64,000 nucleotides of DNA from Kordia sp039026955 (GTDB lineage: Bacteria; Bacteroidota; Bacteroidia; Flavobacteriales; Flavobacteriaceae): assembly GCA_039026955.1 (NCBI GenBank), contig JBCCLH010000021.1, forward strand, positions 1-64,000. The letters run 5' to 3'. Below, one piece after another: positions 60,025 to 64,000 of this stretch (within the stretch, counting starts at the first letter, position 1; the number at the start of each line of letters is the position of its first letter). The notes beneath the pieces are model-generated. The model had not been told where the DNA came from and made no database searches. It worked only from the letters and a program-made list of their open reading frames with translations. The translations under genes and the position numbers were made by a program.

Positions 60025-60876
60025 ATGAAAAAACGAAACTCAAACCAAAAGAAAATCGTACATATGTGGTTAGTGATGCTATTATTTAGTGCATTTATCA
60101 TGAGCTGTTCAGAGGATGCAGTTTTAGAAGATGTTGCTTTAGAGGAGGAAACTGTTGATCAAGGTGTTGCCAAATTTGCTTCTACAGGTTCCTTTACGCT
60201 GAATAACATACAAATTGAAACCACTAAAAGTTGTTCAAGCGGTACGCGGACTGTTTCTAAAAATGCAACGGATACAAACAATACAGACGGAGGTACAAAC
60301 GATAGCTATTTCATCGGAAAATACAAAAGAAATAGTGATGGTTCCTATAAATTAACCAGTTGCAAAGAAAAAAGCAGAAGAACAGAATGGAAACAAAAAT
60401 CTGGACAAGAAGCTTCTTTAAACAACTCGAGAACAATGACGTATAAAGCAAAATTTAGTGATTATCCTTCTGGTGGAGTTACCATTGCGCAACTTCACAA
60501 CAGAGGAGCTGCGGAAAGACCTTTGCTACGAGTAGAAATTAAGAATGGAAAAATAAGATGTTATATCACGACCACTTACAAGAAAAATCAAGGTTCTACT
60601 TATGAAACTTCATTACAAAGTTATAAAGCTGGAGCTGATTTAGACTTAAAAATGGAAGTAGGGAATAATAGAGTTAAAATTACTGTAAAAACAGGTTCGG
60701 TGACAAGAACAGCCACGTATACTACGAATAATTCTAATTACAAAAAAGTAATCCATAGTAAATGGTTTGACAGTGGCGTAAAGAATGATTTCTACTTCAA
60801 AGCAGGTGTGTATAATGATTCAGGTGATGGATCAAAAACACCAGATGCTACCTTCAAATCTTTTGTAATTAACTAA
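60025..60876 (+). CDS. Alginate lyase family 7 (PL7) lipoprotein
   Basis: A 283-residue lipoprotein: lipobox FSAFIMSCSED (Cys about residue 28), then an acidic linker and a PL7 beta-jelly-roll. The three PL7 signature blocks are visible: SRRTEWKQ (R-x-E-x-K/R, about residues 117-124), VTIAQLHNRG (Q-x-H, about 153-162) and DFYFKAGVYNDSGD (Y-F-K-A-G-x-Y, about 260-273). The enzyme cleaves alginate by beta-elimination. QLH replaces the common QIH/QVH, which can affect M/G preference. No SusCD pair or other alginate gene is adjacent, so it is an isolated degradation gene. Confidence 0.9.
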   Translation: MKKRNSNQKKIVHMWLVMLLFSAFIMSCSEDAVLEDVALEEETVDQGVAKFASTGSFTLNNIQIETTKSCSSGTRTVSKNATDTNNTDGGTNDSYFIGKYKRNSDGSYKLTSCKEKSRRTEWKQKSGQEASLNNSRTMTYKAKFSDYPSGGVTIAQLHNRGAAERPLLRVEIKNGKIRCYITTTYKKNQGSTYETSLQSYKAGADLDLKMEVGNNRVKITVKTGSVTRTATYTTNNSNYKKVIHSKWFDSGVKNDFYFKAGVYNDSGDGSKTPDATFKSFVIN

Positions 60877-60934
60877 CGTGAGTTCGACATAAGAAATCAT
60901 CAAATTACTCGTAATTAATTGAAAAATAAACATT

Positions 60935-61009
60935 TGTCAGTTCGAGCGCAGTCGAGAACACTATAAAAGTTAAAACTTCAATTGAATCTCGACTGCGCTC
61001 GATTTGACA
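60935..61009. repeat. 75-bp CGAG-type inverted-repeat element
   Basis: TGTCAGTTCGAG start and CTCGATTTGACA end; the inner arms TCGAGCGCAGTCGAGA and TCTCGACTGCGCTCGA are perfectly complementary over 16 bp. The shortest complete member of the family. Confidence 0.75.
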
Positions 61010-61100
61010 ATTTCTGTAAATTATTGACAATTATGTATTTAACGGAATAGTTATATCTAATTCACGTTAACTAGAATTTCTTAGTAAACTAAAAAAACAT

Positions 61101-61145
61101 AAAACCCGGAGAATATCAATAGGGTACAAAACGGGTTTTTGTTTT
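61101..61145. terminator. Intrinsic terminator between convergent genes
   Basis: AAAACCCG / CGGGTTTT 8-bp stem with a long loop (23 bases) and T-runs after it; A-run on the left for the minus strand. Confidence 0.65.
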
Positions 61146-61169
61146 TATTTTAATACCAAACAAGGGTTC

Positions 61170-61556
61170 CTAGATAATATCCAATCGATCAATTTTCCAA
61201 TACACATACGATCCAATAACTTTCTCATCATTGGTCCAGTTTCCTGTGTCTAATTCAAATTCGCCAAAGTCAATCATAACGGGATTGATGGTTCTAATGA
61301 TACCATACGCTTCATATTCCCAATCTCCTTTGCGTTCAATCTTTATTTCTTTATCACGATTTTCCGAAAAGATAATTTCCCATTCCAAATCAGCGTATAG
61401 TGCATTTAAATCTAATGCAATTTGCTGTCTTTCTTTCAGCTCAACTCCATAAGAAAACGCCTGAATAATACCACCATTCTTTCCTCGAAACGAAACAGTC
61501 CCTTCAAAGTTTTTTTCGTTGAGAAACCAATCAGTTTTTAGTATTTCCGTAGTCAT
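61170..61556 (-). CDS. Hypothetical protein (128 aa)
   Basis: A 128-residue cytoplasmic protein, acidic and beta-rich (FEGTVSFRGKNGGIIQAFSY, then ERKGDWEYEAYGIIR), ending GSYVYWKIDRLDII. No signal peptide and no family that I recognise. Start at the ATG 61556; a TTG two codons upstream is also possible. It stands alone, convergent with the alginate lyase gene. Confidence 0.7.
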   Translation of the reverse strand: MTTEILKTDWFLNEKNFEGTVSFRGKNGGIIQAFSYGVELKERQQIALDLNALYADLEWEIIFSENRDKEIKIERKGDWEYEAYGIIRTINPVMIDFGEFELDTGNWTNDEKVIGSYVYWKIDRLDII

Positions 61557-61737
61557 TTTCAAAAATAAAAATTATAAAGTAACAGATTGCTTCATTGTAT
61601 AAGCAATGAAAAATCAAAGCATACAAATTTCGAAGAAATTAAAAAATAAAGTAAAGCCCAATAAAACAGGAGAAACAACAGAAAGCCTGAATTTTAAAAA
61701 CAATTCAAAATCCAACATCCAACATTCACAAAAAATA

Positions 61738-61846
61738 AAGTCTAACAATAGCGAAGCTACGGTCCAAAAGATTCCTGCCTACGCAGGAACGAGTCTAACA
61801 GCGAAGCGGTCTAATATCTAACAGCGTCAGCGGTCTAACATCTAAT
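61738..61846 (-). repeat. TTAGAC mini-hairpin array
   Basis: Minus-strand read directly after the NagZ-like stop: TTAGA modules separated by CCGCTGACGCTG, CCGCTTCGCTG, TTCCTGCGTAGGCAGGAA and GTAGCTTCGCTA. Confidence 0.75.
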
Positions 61847-61847
61847 A

Positions 61848-62948
61848 TCAAAGTCCCTCCTTAAACTCCAAAATACGCTCATAAGATTCATTGATACGTT
61901 CTTCCGAAATCTCGCCATCAGCAATCATCTTCTTCACAATATCAATAATATCTTGTGGAATAATCATATCGCGCCCTTTCATGGGAATATGATTTGAAAA
62001 CATCAACACATCAACACCAGCTAAAATCGCCATCTCAATCGACTTTTCAAATCCAAACTGATCGGCAATTGCTTTCATCTGCATATCGTCTGAAAAAATC
62101 ACACCATCAAAACCTAAATCGCCACGTAAATAATCGGTCATGATCTTTTTAGAAAGTGTCGCAGGTAACTTAGAATCGTCTAGTTGATCATTCACAATAT
62201 GCGCGGTCATAATTGCATCAACATTGCCTTCATACAACAATTTTACATACGGAAACACTTCTTGCTGTTTCCAATACTTACTCACATCGGTCACATTAAA
62301 ATGCGAATCTTGACGCGAATTTCCGTGGCCAGGAAAATGCTTAACAACCGTTCGAATATTAAAATAACGATGACTTTTCACCACCTGACGCGCATGTTTC
62401 ACTATCTCTTTCGGATCTTTCGAAAACGCACGATGATTCTTTCCAATGGGCGGATTCTCTGCATTATCCACATCCAACACAGGCGCATAATTCACATTAA
62501 TTCCAAGTTGTAGCAAATTATGCGCAATAATATCACTGTAATATTTTGTAGAATCAATAGCATTTACTTCGCCTAAATACTTTGCAGAAACGGTCTTTGG
62601 AAAACCGTATTTTTGTTTCAATCGGTTTACTTTTCCACCTTCTTCATCAATACTCACCAAGAGTGGAAGTTGGGCATCTTGCTTTAACGTTTTGACCAAT
62701 TTTTTTAGTTTTTCAACAGAATTTTCTTTGCTGATGTTCTTTTCATACAGCAAAACACCACCTAATTTCTGCGCTTTAATATCGGCTAAAATCTTATTAT
62801 CGGGAAGAATCTCCGTATCGCCACCAATACCCAGCATAATCATTTGTCCAATCTTAATATCGAGACTATCAATGGTTGCATTCTGTGCAAATACACTGTT
62901 TCCGATTAAGAAAAACAATGCGAAACCAATTCCAAACTTCAATTTCAT
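61848..62948 (-). CDS. Glycoside hydrolase family 3 protein (NagZ-like beta-N-acetylhexosaminidase), exported
   Basis: A 366-residue GH3 enzyme with signal peptide (GFALFFLIGNSVFAQ). The NagZ signature KHFPGHGNSRQDSHFNVTD (about residues 205-223) contains the flexible loop Asp-His pair used as acid/base; the nucleophile Asp is in GVIFSDDMQMKAI. Also SIDEEGGKVNRL and NYAPVLDVD. The enzyme removes terminal GlcNAc residues, for instance from peptidoglycan fragments or chitin. The single-domain length fits NagZ; here the signal peptide places it in the periplasm. A TTAGAC array follows the stop. Confidence 0.9.
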   Translation of the reverse strand: MKLKFGIGFALFFLIGNSVFAQNATIDSLDIKIGQMIMLGIGGDTEILPDNKILADIKAQKLGGVLLYEKNISKENSVEKLKKLVKTLKQDAQLPLLVSIDEEGGKVNRLKQKYGFPKTVSAKYLGEVNAIDSTKYYSDIIAHNLLQLGINVNYAPVLDVDNAENPPIGKNHRAFSKDPKEIVKHARQVVKSHRYFNIRTVVKHFPGHGNSRQDSHFNVTDVSKYWKQQEVFPYVKLLYEGNVDAIMTAHIVNDQLDDSKLPATLSKKIMTDYLRGDLGFDGVIFSDDMQMKAIADQFGFEKSIEMAILAGVDVLMFSNHIPMKGRDMIIPQDIIDIVKKMIADGEISEERINESYERILEFKEGL

Positions 62949-63152
62949 CTAAATTCTTTTAAGTATACACTTCACAGGGCAAAAGTTATGCCTGTTTTAT
63001 TTCATCGAAATATCTGCTAAAATAGCAAAATAAAATGCTGATCGTACGATGTATTTTAAAAGTTTAACACCGTAACAAAAGCTTTTATTGTATACAATCG
63101 GCTCATATGGGGGAATTTCAAACTTCTAATTGTTTTATAAATGATATGATGC

Positions 63153-63328
63153 GAGGCTGTCTAAAAAGTAAAGATTTCGTCAAACCAAATCATAAGCTGA
63201 ATTCAATTCAAAATTAATTCGGTTTCCTATGAATTGATTATCAGTAGAATGAGATTCTAAAGTCTATGCTAAAAACATTTCAGTATCAAGCTTAGAATGA
63301 CGTTTTCATTCGCTTTTTAGATAACCTC
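63153..63328. mobile_element. 176-bp MITE-like element with 16-bp terminal inverted repeats
   Basis: GAGGCTGTCTAAAAAG at the left and CTTTTTAGATAACCTC at the right are inverted repeats matching at 14 of 16 positions. The GAGGnTGTCTnAAAAG start resembles the ends of some IS1182/IS5-type insertion sequences. The interior has no coding capacity and no obvious target duplication is seen, so it is a non-autonomous or decayed element. Confidence 0.55.
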
Positions 63329-63533
63329 AATTAATTATTTAAAATTTTGACGCAACCAAAAGACAATTTGTACATCTATACAGAAAGCAATGATGAAAAA
63401 ATAAGCTTTAGCGGTTACATTTCTAGATGAAAAAGTAGTGCAATGTCTCTTCATTTCATACGGAACGCTACTCAAATTCACAGGCAATCAGTAGAAAGTA
63501 AAGCAGTCTACATTGCAGTTTGAAATGTAATAT

Positions 63534-63573
63534 AAAAAAAAGCCTGAGTGTTCTTTCCACTCAGGCTTTTTTT
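63534..63573 (+). terminator. Strong orphan intrinsic terminator
   Basis: AAAAAAAGCCTGAGTG / CACTCAGGCTTTTTTT, a 16-bp perfect stem with a seven-base loop. No gene was recognised in the 585 bases to its left on the plus strand. Confidence 0.82.
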
Positions 63574-63612
63574 GTAATAAGATCACATGCTCAAAAAACA
63601 CGAAAAAGATAG

Positions 63613-63620
63613 TATCTTTG
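63613..63620 (+). promoter_or_regulatory. TATCTTTG -7 element upstream of mnmA
   Basis: Matches TAnnTTTG, 60 bases before the ATG; no convincing -33 element 19 bases upstream. Confidence 0.4.
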
Positions 63621-63680
63621 TCAGCAATTAGAGTGAGCTACGTCTTACTTGAAAACAAATAGCGAAAGGAATAAGATAAA

Positions 63681-64000
63681 ATGAAACGAGTTATAGTAGG
63701 ACTTTCTGGAGGAGTAGATTCTAGCGTCACGGCGTATCTGTTGAAAGAACAAGGATACGAAGTCATCGGTCTTTTTATGAAAAATTGGCACGATGATTCG
63801 GTAACGATCTCCAATGAATGTCCTTGGTTAGAAGATAGCAACGATGCCATGATTGTGGCAGAAAAACTAGGAATTCCATTCCAAACGGTAGATTTAAGCG
63901 AACAATACAAAGAACGTATCGTTGATTATATGTTCAACGAATACGAAAAAGGACGCACACCAAATCCGGATGTATTGTGCAATCGAGAAATAAAATTTGA
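63681..64000 (+). CDS. mnmA: tRNA-specific 2-thiouridylase MnmA (3' partial)
   Basis: The first 106 codons are present; the gene runs off the right edge. The enzyme thiolates U34 of tRNA-Lys, -Glu and -Gln. Visible: PP-loop RVIVGLSGGVDSSVTAYLLK, VIGLFMKNWHDD, and GRTPNPDVLCNREIKF, whose Cys is the first catalytic cysteine. Confidence 0.93.
   Translation, partial: MKRVIVGLSGGVDSSVTAYLLKEQGYEVIGLFMKNWHDDSVTISNECPWLEDSNDAMIVAEKLGIPFQTVDLSEQYKERIVDYMFNEYEKGRTPNPDVLCNREIKF

Larger units (their letters stand above)
62949..63680. other. 732-bp intergenic region
   Basis: Contains a 176-bp element with terminal inverted repeats (63153-63328), an orphan terminator (63534-63573) and a TATCTTTG -7 element (63613-63620) before mnmA. 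No coding sequence seen on either strand. Confidence 0.65.

Noticed and set aside
63100..63540. Possible degraded protein gene upstream of mnmA
   Set aside because: Six-frame inspection shows only short broken frames without recognisable motifs.

Overview
The window is about 64 kb of AT-rich chromosome from a marine Flavobacteriaceae bacterium (Bacteroidota). The evidence is a type IX secretion sorting domain, an rpmB-rpmG-DUF4295-ftsY block, TonB-dependent and carboxypeptidase-regulatory-like outer membrane proteins, SusR-like regulator architecture, bacillithiol synthesis (bshC), TAnnTTTG-type promoters and almost no Shine-Dalgarno sequences. The style of the lanthipeptide leaders and the GG-leader peptides resembles Kordia; that genus assignment is inference.

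Layout. 1-5 kb: the 3' end of a repetitive T9SS cargo gene, alkB, a VanX-like dipeptidase, a run of four small peptide genes (three GG-leader peptides and one lanthipeptide-like precursor), an RluA-type pseudouridine synthase and a Cys-rich lipoprotein. 5-16 kb: serine hydrolase, htpG, an S9 peptidase, a FabH-like synthase and an outer membrane beta-barrel receptor. 16-31 kb: mostly housekeeping genes (CoA-binding protein, SSF symporter, SGNH protein, recR, a glycosyltransferase, a 2-oxo acid dehydrogenase E2, an exonuclease, FAH-family enzyme, an Hpt protein, cinA, rpmB, rpmG, DUF4295, ftsY), interrupted at 22.4-23.4 kb by a five-copy repeat block. 31-42 kb: an amidase, an XRE-type membrane regulator with a TlpA-like thioredoxin, then a second peptide locus in which three lanthipeptide-like precursors on the minus strand and one on the plus strand flank a membrane-anchored TPR-AraC regulator; then a Kelch protein and a beta-lactamase-like hydrolase. 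42-59 kb: rimO, an M14 peptidase, bshC, a guaA-led run of genes (LysM protein, OsmC, DUF922, DUF3820, DUF5946), a cell-wall amidase, pyrG and yidC. 59-64 kb: a PL7 alginate lyase lipoprotein behind a triple TTGGT/ACCAA operator, a small hypothetical gene, a NagZ-like glycosidase and the start of mnmA.

The unusual content is of two kinds. First, eight small secreted-peptide genes, of which five have a class I lanthipeptide-type leader followed by strongly divergent Cys/Ser/Thr-rich cores, and three have a conserved leader ending in GG. No modification enzyme or dedicated exporter is present in the window, so these are orphan precursors. Second, intergenic DNA is filled with several distinct palindromic repeat families. 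One of them (TTAGAC modules separated by different mini-hairpins) lies immediately downstream of stop codons in a nearly constant orientation relative to the upstream gene, and in one case supplies the stop codon.

No rRNA, tRNA, CRISPR array, intact insertion sequence or prophage was recognised. Gene starts were chosen by signal peptide position, family length and ATG preference; several differ from the longest possible reading frame.
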